A stretch of DNA of 36,579 nucleotides from Rhizobiales bacterium 65-9 (GTDB taxonomy: Bacteria; Pseudomonadota; Alphaproteobacteria; Rhizobiales; Beijerinckiaceae), in assembly GCA_001899525.1 (NCBI GenBank), contig MKVY01000028.1:10175-46753 (forward strand), in the 5' to 3' direction. The translations under genes were made by a program, and so were the position numbers. Shown in pieces: positions 16,340 to 23,583 of the stretch. Below the pieces are notes generated by a model. The model worked only from the letters and a program-made list of their open reading frames with translations, was not told the DNA's origin and made no database searches. Within the stretch, counting starts at the first letter, position 1. Every line of letters starts with the position of its first letter.

Positions 16340-17872
16340 TTGGCGGGATCGACCCTTCACACGAAGCGCGACGGAGCGACGCTCACCGAAGCCCCTGGCG
16401 CGCAGCCGCGCTCTGTGACGCAGGCTGAGCTGAAACGACTGGCGACCGTGAAGCTCGACGCCGCGCAGGGCCGGGCGTTCGCGCGACGCATCGATGCGTC
16501 CGGGCGTTCGGTCGAAGCGCGCGCGATGGCGGCGGAGATCGAGAAGGACGGCAAGCTGGTCATCCGTCTCCCGATCGAACAGGCGCTCGAAATCGCCGTC
16601 GCCGTGCATCAGGCGGGCGGAAACGGCGCCTGCGAGGGGGCCGAACCTTATTACAAGGCCGTCCTGGCCGCCGATCCGGCTCACGCCCGCGCCCGTCATC
16701 TCTATGGCGTTCTGCTGCACAAGGCGGGCCGCAAGAAGGAGGCGATGACGCATATCCGCAAGGCGGTCGCGCCGTTGAGCGGCCAGCCCTGGATGTGGAA
16801 CAATCTCGGCCTCGTCCACCGTGAAAGCGGCGATCTCGCCGAAGCGGAGACCTGCTTCCACAAGGCGCTCGCGCTCAACGAAAACTATCCCGAGGGGTGG
16901 AACAACCTGGCCGTCGCCTATCGCTGGATGAAGCGGATCGACGAGTCGATCGCCTGTTACGAGCGCGCGCTTCGGATCAGGCCGGACTATGGCGAGGCGC
17001 TGACCAATCTCGGCAATCTTCTGGTGCGCAACGACCGCATCCAGGAGGGTCTCGATTATCTCTCCCGCGCGATCGTGCTTCGTCCGGCCAACTCCCAGCC
17101 CCGCGCCTTGCTCGCCATCGCCTATGCGCGCCTCGGCCGTCTGGAAGAAGCGGCGAAGGTCTATCGCGACTGGATCGCGGCCGAGCCGAACAATCCGACG
17201 CCGGTTCATCTGCTGGCGGCCTGTCCCGGCGAGGTGGCGCCCGAAAGAGCCGCGGACGCCTATGTCGCGCGCAGCTTCGATGCGTTCGCCGACACGTTCG
17301 ACGCGAAGCTGGCGCGGCTCGATTATTGCGCGCCGGAACTGGTCGCCAAGGCGCTCGCCCAGGCGACGCCCGCGGATCGGAGCTATGGGGTCGTGCTGGA
17401 TGCGGGCTGCGGCACGGGCCTGTGCGCCCCGCTCTTGAGAAAGCGCGCCGATCGCCTGATCGGCGTCGATCTCTCCGGCGGCATGCTCGCTAAGGCAAAG
17501 GAGCGCGGCGGCTACGACGAACTGCACGAGGCCGAACTGACGGCGTTTCTCGCCGCCAACCCCTCGGCCTACGATGTCGCGATCTCGGCCGACACTCTTT
17601 GCTATTTTGGCGTGCTGACCGACTTCGCCCGCGCCGCCTTCGATTCGCTGAGGCCCGGTGGCCTGCTCGTCTTCACGGTCGAAGCGCTTCCCGACGACTC
17701 GGCCGATCCTCATCGGCTGCAAAGCCATGGCCGCTACGCCCACCGGCGCAGCTATGTCGAGGATATGCTCGTCGCCGCCGGGTTCGTCGTCGAGGACATG
17801 GTGCGCGACCGGCTGCGCACCGAAAGCGCCAAGCCGGTTTCGGGCTGGATCGTGACGGCGCGCCGACCCTGA
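16340..17872 (+). CDS. TPR-repeat SAM-dependent methyltransferase
   Basis: A 510-residue protein combining tetratricopeptide repeats with a class I methyltransferase domain (COG4976-like architecture). TPR units run from about residue 105 to 290 (for example MWNNLGLVHRESGDLAEAET, GWNNLAVAYRWMKRIDESIA, ALTNLGNLLVRNDRIQEGLD). The linker AYVARSFDAFADTFD is followed by SAM motif I, VVLDAGCGTGLCAPLL, at about residues 351-366, then LIGVDLSGGMLAKAKERG and a post-I region DVAISADTLCYFG. The substrate is unknown, but TPRs suggest a protein target. I prefer the TTG at 16340, which has AGGAGG 5 bases upstream; the frame is open back to 16205, where an ATG could also start it. It stands alone, divergent from the ABC operon. 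Confidence 0.85.
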   Translation: MAGSTLHTKRDGATLTEAPGAQPRSVTQAELKRLATVKLDAAQGRAFARRIDASGRSVEARAMAAEIEKDGKLVIRLPIEQALEIAVAVHQAGGNGACEGAEPYYKAVLAADPAHARARHLYGVLLHKAGRKKEAMTHIRKAVAPLSGQPWMWNNLGLVHRESGDLAEAETCFHKALALNENYPEGWNNLAVAYRWMKRIDESIACYERALRIRPDYGEALTNLGNLLVRNDRIQEGLDYLSRAIVLRPANSQPRALLAIAYARLGRLEEAAKVYRDWIAAEPNNPTPVHLLAACPGEVAPERAADAYVARSFDAFADTFDAKLARLDYCAPELVAKALAQATPADRSYGVVLDAGCGTGLCAPLLRKRADRLIGVDLSGGMLAKAKERGGYDELHEAELTAFLAANPSAYDVAISADTLCYFGVLTDFARAAFDSLRPGGLLVFTVEALPDDSADPHRLQSHGRYAHRRSYVEDMLVAAGFVVEDMVRDRLRTESAKPVSGWIVTARRP

Positions 17873-17881
17873 ACGCCTCTG

Positions 17882-18118
17882 TCAGGCGTGGACGCGGTCG
17901 CGCAGGCCCGTCACGCCCGCATGCGACGCGCAATGCGCGCAGCAGAAGATGCGGCCGTCCGCCTCGACGCCGTGCCCGACGATCCGGCACTGGCAGTGCG
18001 CGCAGACGGGGGCCATCGCATGAATCGCGCATTCGACGCTGTCGAACGTCATCGTCCGTCCGCCCTGCGTGATCTGGAAGCTCTTGTCGTAGTCGTTGCC
18101 GCAGACGTCGCAGCGCAT
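17882..18118 (-). CDS. Small cysteine-rich, metallothionein-like zinc-binding protein
   Basis: A 78-residue protein with nine cysteines and six histidines. It has an N-terminal CDVCGN zinc-knuckle half, TFDSVECAIHAMAP, a central CAHCQCRIVGHGVE and then RIFCCAHCASHAG. The CxxCxC...CCxxC arrangement with flanking His resembles the bacterial metallothionein (SmtA/BmtA) core, and similar short proteins are conserved in alphaproteobacteria and actinobacteria. Role inferred: binding zinc or another soft metal in the cytoplasm, as no signal peptide is present. A GAGGAGG ribosome site 5 bases before the ATG is excellent. It converges on the TPR methyltransferase with a 9-base gap and diverges from fabD. 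Confidence 0.8.
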   Translation of the reverse strand: MRCDVCGNDYDKSFQITQGGRTMTFDSVECAIHAMAPVCAHCQCRIVGHGVEADGRIFCCAHCASHAGVTGLRDRVHA

Positions 18119-18187
18119 GGCCGCCTCCTCTCGGTCCCGTGGGTCTCCTGTTTACGAACCCCGCGACGCCGGAGTCGTTCCTTCGCC

Positions 18188-18216
18188 TTGACCCTGTCGC
18201 GCCGCTCTGCCACTTC
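18188..18216 (+). promoter_or_regulatory. Possible fabD promoter (CTTGACC -35)
   Basis: The sequence CTTGACC at 18187-18193 matches the alphaproteobacterial housekeeping -35 element. A 17-base spacer leads to CACTTC, a poor -10. It lies about 60 bases upstream of the fabD start in the 133-base divergent spacer. The same CTTGACC motif occurs upstream of acpP. Weak support only. Confidence 0.3.
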
Positions 18217-18251
18217 CCGCGCCTTCAAAAAGTCGCGCGGAGGAAACCGTC

Positions 18252-19199
18252 ATGACGCTTGCGATTGTCTGCCCGGGGCAGGGCAGCCAGGCCGTCGGCA
18301 TGGGCAAGGCGCTGGCCGAGACGTTTCCGGCGGCGCGCGCGGTGTTCGACGAGGTTGACGCGGCGCTGGGCGAGAAACTGTCAGCGGTCATTTTCGAGGG
18401 ACCGTTGGAGACCTTGACGCTGACCGCCAACGCGCAGCCGGCGCTGATGGCCGTCTCGGTCGCGGCGCTGCGCGCGCTGCAGGCGGAGGCCGGGCTCGAT
18501 CCTGCGCGTGACGCAGCGTTCTTCGCAGGCCATTCGCTGGGCGAATATTCGGCGCTCGCCTGCGCCGGCGCGCTGAACGTTGGCGACGCGGCCAGGCTGC
18601 TCAGGCTGCGCGGCGAATCCATGCAGAAGGCTGTCCCGGTCGGGGAGGGCGCAATGGCGGTTCTGCTCGGCCTCGAATGGGATCAGGCGCTCGCGGTCGC
18701 CGAAGAGGCGGCGCAGGGCCAGGTCTGCGACGCGGCGAACGACAACGGGCCGGGCCAGGTCGTGGTCTCGGGTCATAAGGCGGCGGTCGAGCGGGCGGTG
18801 GAGATCGCCAAGGCGAAGGGCGCGAAGCGGGCGATGCTCCTGCCGGTGTCCGCGCCCTTCCATTGCGCGCTGATGCAGCCGGCCGCCGACGCGATGCAGG
18901 CGGCGCTCGCCACGGCCGATATCCGCAGGCCCGCGGCGCCGATCGTCGCCAACGTGCTCGCCGGGCCCGAAAGCGATCCGCAGGCGATCCGCGCCAATCT
19001 CGTGAAGCAGGTCACCGGCGCCGTGCGCTGGCGCGAAAGCGTGGGCTGGATGGCGGCGAACGGCGTTGATTCGTTTCTTGAGGTTGGCGCCGGCAAGGTG
19101 CTGACCGGACTCTCGAAACGCATGGCGCCGGCCGCCCATTCGGCTTCGGTCGGAACGCCTGACGATGTGAAGGCTTTCGTCGCGGCGCGATCGAGTTAA
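18252..19199 (+). CDS. fabD: Malonyl-CoA:ACP transacylase FabD
   Basis: A 315-residue FabD, which moves malonyl from CoA to acyl carrier protein to feed fatty acid elongation. The nucleophile elbow GHSLGEYSA places the catalytic serine at residue 95. The catalytic histidine is His204 in SAPFHCALM, and Arg120 in LLRLRGE binds the malonyl carboxylate. The opening IVCPGQGSQAVGMGKAL is standard. GGAGG lies 8 bases before the ATG. Its normal length and the fabG gene 55 bases downstream fit the conserved fabD-fabG-acpP-fabF cluster. Confidence 0.97.
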   Translation: MTLAIVCPGQGSQAVGMGKALAETFPAARAVFDEVDAALGEKLSAVIFEGPLETLTLTANAQPALMAVSVAALRALQAEAGLDPARDAAFFAGHSLGEYSALACAGALNVGDAARLLRLRGESMQKAVPVGEGAMAVLLGLEWDQALAVAEEAAQGQVCDAANDNGPGQVVVSGHKAAVERAVEIAKAKGAKRAMLLPVSAPFHCALMQPAADAMQAALATADIRRPAAPIVANVLAGPESDPQAIRANLVKQVTGAVRWRESVGWMAANGVDSFLEVGAGKVLTGLSKRMAPAAHSASVGTPDDVKAFVAARSS

Positions 19200-19254
19200 G
19201 GATGCGGCTGCGAAGCGCCGCGGCGTTTGTGATCAATTCTGTCTGGAGAGCGCA

Positions 19255-19992
19255 ATGTTTGATCTGACCGGCAAGAACGCTCTCGTCACCGGCGCGTCGG
19301 GTGGGATTGGCGGCGCCGTGGCGAAGGCGCTGCATGCGCAGGGCGCGACCGTCGCGATTTCCGGCACGCGCCGAGAGGCGCTCGACAAGCTCGCCGCGGA
19401 ACTTGGCTCGCGCGTGCATGTGACGCCGGCGAATCTGTCCGAGAAGGATTCGGTCGAAGCGCTTGTTCCCGCAGCCGAAGCGGCGATGGGCGAGCTGCAT
19501 GTGCTCGTCAACAACGCAGGCGTGACCCGCGACAACATCTTCATGCGAATGAAGGACGAGGAATGGGATCAGGTCATCCGCGTGAATCTGGAGGCGGCGT
19601 TCCGTCTGTCGCGCGCGGCCGTGAAAGGCATGATGCGCCGCCGCAGCGGGCGCATCATTTCGATCACCTCCGTCGTCGGCGTCACGGGCAATCCCGGCCA
19701 GGGCAACTACGCCGCCTCGAAGGCCGGGCTGATCGGCATGTCGAAAGCGCTGGCGCTGGAAGTCGCGAGCCGCGGCGTGACGGTGAACTGCGTCGCGCCG
19801 GGCTTCATCGAGACGGCGATGACCGATGCGCTGAACGAGAAGCAGAAAGAGGCCGTGCTGTCGCGGGTCCCCGCCGGCCGGTTGGGAACGTCGGCGGAAA
19901 TCGCTTCGGCCGTGGTGTATCTCGCCAGCGACGAAGGCGCCTATGTCACCGGCCAGACGATCCATGTGAATGGCGGCATGGCGATGATATGA
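19255..19992 (+). CDS. fabG: 3-oxoacyl-ACP reductase FabG
   Basis: A 245-residue short-chain dehydrogenase that reduces beta-ketoacyl-ACP with NADPH. The nucleotide motif TGASGGIGGAVA starts at residue 12 and NNAG is at 86-89. The catalytic set is Ser139, Tyr152 and Lys156 in SVVGVTGNPGQGNYAASKAG, and the C-terminal signature is YVTGQTIHVNGGMAM. These details match the true fatty-acid FabG rather than a generic dehydrogenase, as does the fabD neighbour. Normally acpP follows directly. Here a kinase gene and a DUF4399 gene intervene, so fabG and acpP are about 3.3 kb apart. Confidence 0.97.
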   Translation: MFDLTGKNALVTGASGGIGGAVAKALHAQGATVAISGTRREALDKLAAELGSRVHVTPANLSEKDSVEALVPAAEAAMGELHVLVNNAGVTRDNIFMRMKDEEWDQVIRVNLEAAFRLSRAAVKGMMRRRSGRIISITSVVGVTGNPGQGNYAASKAGLIGMSKALALEVASRGVTVNCVAPGFIETAMTDALNEKQKEAVLSRVPAGRLGTSAEIASAVVYLASDEGAYVTGQTIHVNGGMAMI

Positions 19993-20189
19993 GGATGCGC
20001 GCCGCCTCGTCGATTTGACTCAAATTGCGACGGCGGCGCGTAGCCCGACGTGTGCTGCGGCGCACATTTTCCGTCGCGCCGCCATGCGCCATTGCCGAGC
20101 GTCCTTCTGAGGCGCAAAGAGTGATAACATAGGTTCTGGCGTGGGCCGACGACCGAGTCGGTTCGGCGCCAGGCGGCCCAGAGGATGGG

Positions 20190-22532
20190 ATGGCAGGCTC
20201 GGGCGACAGCGATTCGCGGATACCGCCGGGGACCCGTCTCAACGGCATCTATATCGTTGAGCGGCGCATCGCCGTCGGCGGCATGGGCGAGATTTACGCC
20301 GGCCGCGCCGCCGAGACCGGCGTGCCTGTCGCGATCAAGATGATTCGGCCGGAACTGGCCGCCGATCCGAACGTCATCGCGCTGTTTCGCAGGGAAGCCC
20401 TCGCGCTGCATCAGCTCCGCCACGAGGCGATCGTGGCCTATTACGTCTTCTCGATCGATCCGGCCCTCAACGCCGCCTATCTGGCGATGGAGTTTGTGCC
20501 CGGCCGGTCGCTGTCCGACATGGTGCGGGAAGGCCCGCTCGGCTTCGAGTTCGTCCGCATCCTGCAGAAGCGCGTGGCGGCGGGCTTGCACGCGGCTCAC
20601 AAGGCAGGCCTCGTTCATCGCGACGTGTCGTCCGACAACATCCTCCTGCCGGACGGCGATCCGGCGCGCGCCAAGATCATCGACTTCGGCATCGCCAAGA
20701 ACAAGCTCGATAAATCCACGATCATCGGCGACGGCTTCGCCGGCAAGAACAGCTACATCTCGCCCGAGCAGCTCGGCATGTTCGGCGGCGAGGTGTCGGC
20801 GAAATCCGATGTGTACAGCCTTGGCCTCGTGCTGGCCGAGGCGCTGCTTGGCCGCAAGATCGACATGGGCGGCAACCTCGCCGAGGTCGTGGCGAAACGC
20901 GAAAGCCCGCCCGACCTGACGGGCGTCGACCGGCGCATGCTGCCGCTGCTGCGGGAGATGCTGGATCCCGATCCCGAGCGCCGCCCCGCGATGGACGACG
21001 TCGCGACGCGGGAGGTGACGGGCCTGACGCCCGCCGAGGCGCTGGCGCGCGACGCGACCATCGCGCAGGAGATCAGCCGGCGCGCGGTTATCGGCCAGAA
21101 TCCGTCGCCGCCGCCGCAGAAGACGCGCCCCGCGCTGGTCGTCGGCGGCTCCGCGCTGGCCGCGGCGCTCATCGCGGCCATCGGTTACATGGCCTGGTCG
21201 AACGCCGGCTCCGGGCCGGCGCCGCGAGCCGGCGAGCCGTTGACGACGCAGGCCCAGCCGCCAACGCTCAGCGGATCGTCTGCGGCGGCGCAGGAGGAGC
21301 AGAATCGGGCGCGCGAACGCGCGGAGGCGGCCGAGCGCCAGCGTCAGGCCGATCTCGCCGCCGCCGAGCAGCGCCGGACCGCGCAGCAGCAGGCGGAAGC
21401 CGCGGAGCGACAACGTCAGGCCGATCTCGCCGCCGCCGAGCAGCGCCGGATCGCGCAGCAGCAGGCGGAAACCGCGGAGCGTCAGCGTCAGGCCGATCTC
21501 GCCGCCGCCGAGCAGCGTCGGGCCGCGCAAGAGCAGGCGGCGGCCGCCGAGCGCCAGCGCCAGGCCGATCTCGCCGCTCTCGCCGCTGCGGAGCAGCGCC
21601 GCTCGGATCAGGCGAGGGACGAGCAGGCCCAGCGCGACCGGGAGGCCGAGCGTCTCCGACTCGCCAGCCAGGCGATCGCGGAGCAGCAGCGTCAGGCCCG
21701 CGAGCGCGCGGAGCAGGCGGACCGGGTCGAGCGCGAGCGTCGCGCCTCTGAGCTGGAGACCCAGCGCCGGCTCGAATCCGAAGCCGAGGCTGCGCGCCGG
21801 CCTCCCCAGCTCGCGTCGCGCGGCGACGCCGCCAGCCCGTTGCCCGGCATGCGCGATTGCACCCAGTGTCCCGAACTCGTGACGATTCCCGAGGGCGTCA
21901 TGCGCATGGGCAGCAACCGCGATCCGTCGGAAAGGCCCATCCGGCCGGTGACAGTGAAACCTTTCGTGATGAGCCGGTATCCGGTGACGGTGGGCCAGTG
22001 GCGCGAATGCGTGCGCGCCGGCGGCTGTCCCGATCTCGGCGGCGGCGACGATCGCCGGCCAGTCAACAATGTGAGCGCCGATGACGCCGCCCGTTATGTC
22101 GCCTGGCTGTCGAAGGCGACAGGGCGCTCCTATCGGCTCCCGTCGGAGGCCGAGTGGGAATACGCCGCGCGCGCCGGAACGGAAACGCGATACTGGTGGG
22201 GCGAAGAATTCTCCGAGGATCACGCCGCCTGCCGGAAATGCGGCGCCTCGCACGCCGATCCGCTTCCTGTCGGCCAGTTCAAGCCGAATGCTTTCGGCCT
22301 CTTCGACATGACCGGCAGCGTCGGTCAGTGGGTGTCCGATTGCTGGCACCGCGACTATCGCGGCGCGCCCAGGGACGCCTCGTCATGGGGGCCCGGCAGA
22401 TGCCGGGAGCAGGTCGTGCGCGGCGGCTCCTGGACCAGCGACCCCGCCGACCAAACCGTCACCAGCCGCAGTTTTTATGATCCGAGCGTGCGGCATCCGA
22501 GCTATGGGCTGCGCGTGGTGCGCGGCCTTTGA
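20190..22532 (+). CDS. PpkA-like Ser/Thr kinase with FGE-sulfatase C-terminal domain
   Basis: A 780-residue membrane kinase. The kinase domain (residues about 19-290) has the glycine loop VGGMGEIY, Lys50 (VAIKMI), Glu69, HRDVSSDN (Asp145, Asn150), DFGIAK (Asp165) and SPEQLG. One membrane segment follows at about 314-334 (LVVGGSALAAALIAAIGYMA). Residues about 360-530 form an Ala/Gln/Arg/Glu-rich predicted coiled coil with a 24-residue tandem repeat. From about 551 an FGE/SUMF1-type domain follows (LVTIPEGVMRMGSN, RLPSEAEWEYAARAGTETRY, FGLFDMTGSVGQWVSDCW, VVRGGSW). The architecture matches T6SS PpkA kinases, which signal to FHA proteins such as TagH. GAGG lies 5 bases before the ATG. It sits between fabG (197-base gap) and a DUF4399 gene. 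Function in T6SS is inferred. Confidence 0.88.
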   Translation: MAGSGDSDSRIPPGTRLNGIYIVERRIAVGGMGEIYAGRAAETGVPVAIKMIRPELAADPNVIALFRREALALHQLRHEAIVAYYVFSIDPALNAAYLAMEFVPGRSLSDMVREGPLGFEFVRILQKRVAAGLHAAHKAGLVHRDVSSDNILLPDGDPARAKIIDFGIAKNKLDKSTIIGDGFAGKNSYISPEQLGMFGGEVSAKSDVYSLGLVLAEALLGRKIDMGGNLAEVVAKRESPPDLTGVDRRMLPLLREMLDPDPERRPAMDDVATREVTGLTPAEALARDATIAQEISRRAVIGQNPSPPPQKTRPALVVGGSALAAALIAAIGYMAWSNAGSGPAPRAGEPLTTQAQPPTLSGSSAAAQEEQNRARERAEAAERQRQADLAAAEQRRTAQQQAEAAERQRQADLAAAEQRRIAQQQAETAERQRQADLAAAEQRRAAQEQAAAAERQRQADLAALAAAEQRRSDQARDEQAQRDREAERLRLASQAIAEQQRQARERAEQADRVERERRASELETQRRLESEAEAARRPPQLASRGDAASPLPGMRDCTQCPELVTIPEGVMRMGSNRDPSERPIRPVTVKPFVMSRYPVTVGQWRECVRAGGCPDLGGGDDRRPVNNVSADDAARYVAWLSKATGRSYRLPSEAEWEYAARAGTETRYWWGEEFSEDHAACRKCGASHADPLPVGQFKPNAFGLFDMTGSVGQWVSDCWHRDYRGAPRDASSWGPGRCREQVVRGGSWTSDPADQTVTSRSFYDPSVRHPSYGLRVVRGL
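21321..21612 (+). repeat. In-frame 72-bp tandem repeat inside the kinase gene
   Basis: Successive units begin at 21321, 21393, 21465 and 21537. Each encodes 24 residues around AERQRQADLAAAEQRR; the fourth copy has a short internal addition (ADLAALAAAEQRR) before the pattern decays. Units 2 and 3 are nearly identical at the DNA level. The repeat extends the predicted periplasmic coiled coil between the membrane segment and the FGE-like domain. Copy number would be expected to vary between strains by slippage or recombination. Confidence 0.9.
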
Positions 22533-22567
22533 GGCCGGGGCGTCGGCCCCGGCGGGAGGAGATTGCC

Positions 22568-23092
22568 ATGCGCCGGATACGCCGATCCCTGATCCTGTTC
22601 GCGCTCGCCGCGCCGGTCGTCCCGGCGGCCGCGCAGACCGCTGCTCCGCCCGCCGCGCCGCCGCCCGCCGCCGCCCCGCCCGCCTCATCGGCGCAGCGGA
22701 CGCCGGCGCCCGAGGACGCGCGCCTCTATTTCATCTCTCCGCGCAACGGCGCGCAAATCCGCGGCCCTGTCATCGTCCGCTTCGGCCTGCGCAACATGGG
22801 CGTGACGCGCGCCGGCGATAACGCCCCCAATGTCGGCCATCATCACCTGCTGGTCGACGTCAAGGAGCCGCTGACGCCGCAGGAGCCGATTCCCACCGAC
22901 AGGTCGCATCTCCATTTCGGCGGCGGCCAGACCGAGACGACCCTCGATCTCGCGCCCGGCTGGCACACGCTCCAGCTCGTGCTGGGCGACCATCAGCATC
23001 GCCTGTTCAGCCCCGTGGTGGAATCGGAAAAGATCCGGGTGCTTGTGTTGTCGCCGCAGAAGCGCGCGCGGCGCGCCCATCGCCGGCATTGA
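22568..23092 (+). CDS. Secreted DUF4399 protein
   Basis: A 174-residue exported protein of unknown function. The signal peptide MRRIRRSLILFALAAPVV is followed by a Pro/Ala-rich stretch (residues about 20-50) and a single DUF4399 domain: LYFISPRNGAQIRGPVIVRF, NVGHHHLLVDV, RSHLHFGGGQTETTLDLAPG, WHTLQLVLGDHQHRLFSP. The conserved GHHHLL and HLHFGGGQT histidines suggest metal binding in the periplasm, but no activity is established to my knowledge. GGGAGGAG lies 6 bases before the chosen ATG; an in-frame upstream start at 22529 would overlap the kinase stop and lacks a clear ribosome site. It follows the kinase by 35 bases, likely in the same transcript. Confidence 0.88.
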   Translation: MRRIRRSLILFALAAPVVPAAAQTAAPPAAPPPAAAPPASSAQRTPAPEDARLYFISPRNGAQIRGPVIVRFGLRNMGVTRAGDNAPNVGHHHLLVDVKEPLTPQEPIPTDRSHLHFGGGQTETTLDLAPGWHTLQLVLGDHQHRLFSPVVESEKIRVLVLSPQKRARRAHRRH

Positions 23093-23184
23093 GCCGCGAC
23101 GGGTGAAAGCGGAGTCCGCGGGCCGCGCGCTTTGTCAGGCCCGGCGCCCTATGCTACCGAATCAAACGCCCTGCGCCGAGGGGC

Positions 23185-23213
23185 TTGACCTGCGGCGCCA
23201 AACGGTTTCCAAG
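23185..23213 (+). promoter_or_regulatory. Possible acpP promoter (CTTGACC -35)
   Basis: In the 209-base spacer before acpP, CTTGACC at 23184-23190 matches the alphaproteobacterial -35 consensus, with a 17-base spacer to a poor -10, TCCAAG. A small inverted repeat GCGCCG-N14-CGGCGC (23173-23198) spans it and could be an operator or chance. A separate promoter would make sense because acpP is normally among the most expressed genes and is here cut off from fabDG. Confidence 0.3.
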
Positions 23214-23301
23214 CCCTGCCCGATAGGGGCGGCTGACGCCGCATGGGCGTATTTCGGTCCATCGTCGCAGTGACGGTCGATCGTGAAACGAGGAACAGAC
23301 G

Positions 23302-23541
23302 ATGAGCGACATCGCCGAGCGCGTGAAGAAGATCGTGGTCGAGCATCTGGGCGTGGATGCCGAGAAGGTGACGGAAAAGGCCAATTTCATCGACGACCTC
23401 GGCGCCGACTCGCTGGACACGGTCGAGCTCGTGATGGCTTTCGAGGAAGAGTTCGGCGTCGAGATTCCCGACGATGCGGCGGAGAAGATCGCGACCGTCG
23501 GCGACGCGATTTCATTCCTGTCGAGCAAGGCCACGGCCTGA
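23302..23541 (+). CDS. acpP: Acyl carrier protein AcpP
   Basis: A 79-residue acidic acyl carrier protein, the soluble scaffold that carries growing acyl chains in the cytoplasm. The phosphopantetheine attachment motif [18 protein letters not shown] puts the modified serine at residue 37. The opening [19 protein letters not shown] and the ending FLSSKATA are typical of alphaproteobacterial AcpP. GAGGA lies 8 bases before the ATG. fabF follows 42 bases downstream. Confidence 0.98.
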   Translation: MSDIAERVKKIVVEHLGVDAEKVTEKANFIDDLGADSLDTVELVMAFEEEFGVEIPDDAAEKIATVGDAISFLSSKATA

Positions 23542-23583
23542 CCTGAGACGCGGACCGAAGACGGCCGCGTTCATTCGGATGGG

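Noticed and set aside
19941-22349. 802-codon open frame antisense to the kinase gene
   Set aside because: Repetitive Leu/Gly/Arg sequence is the complement of the coding tandem repeat. No domain was recognised.
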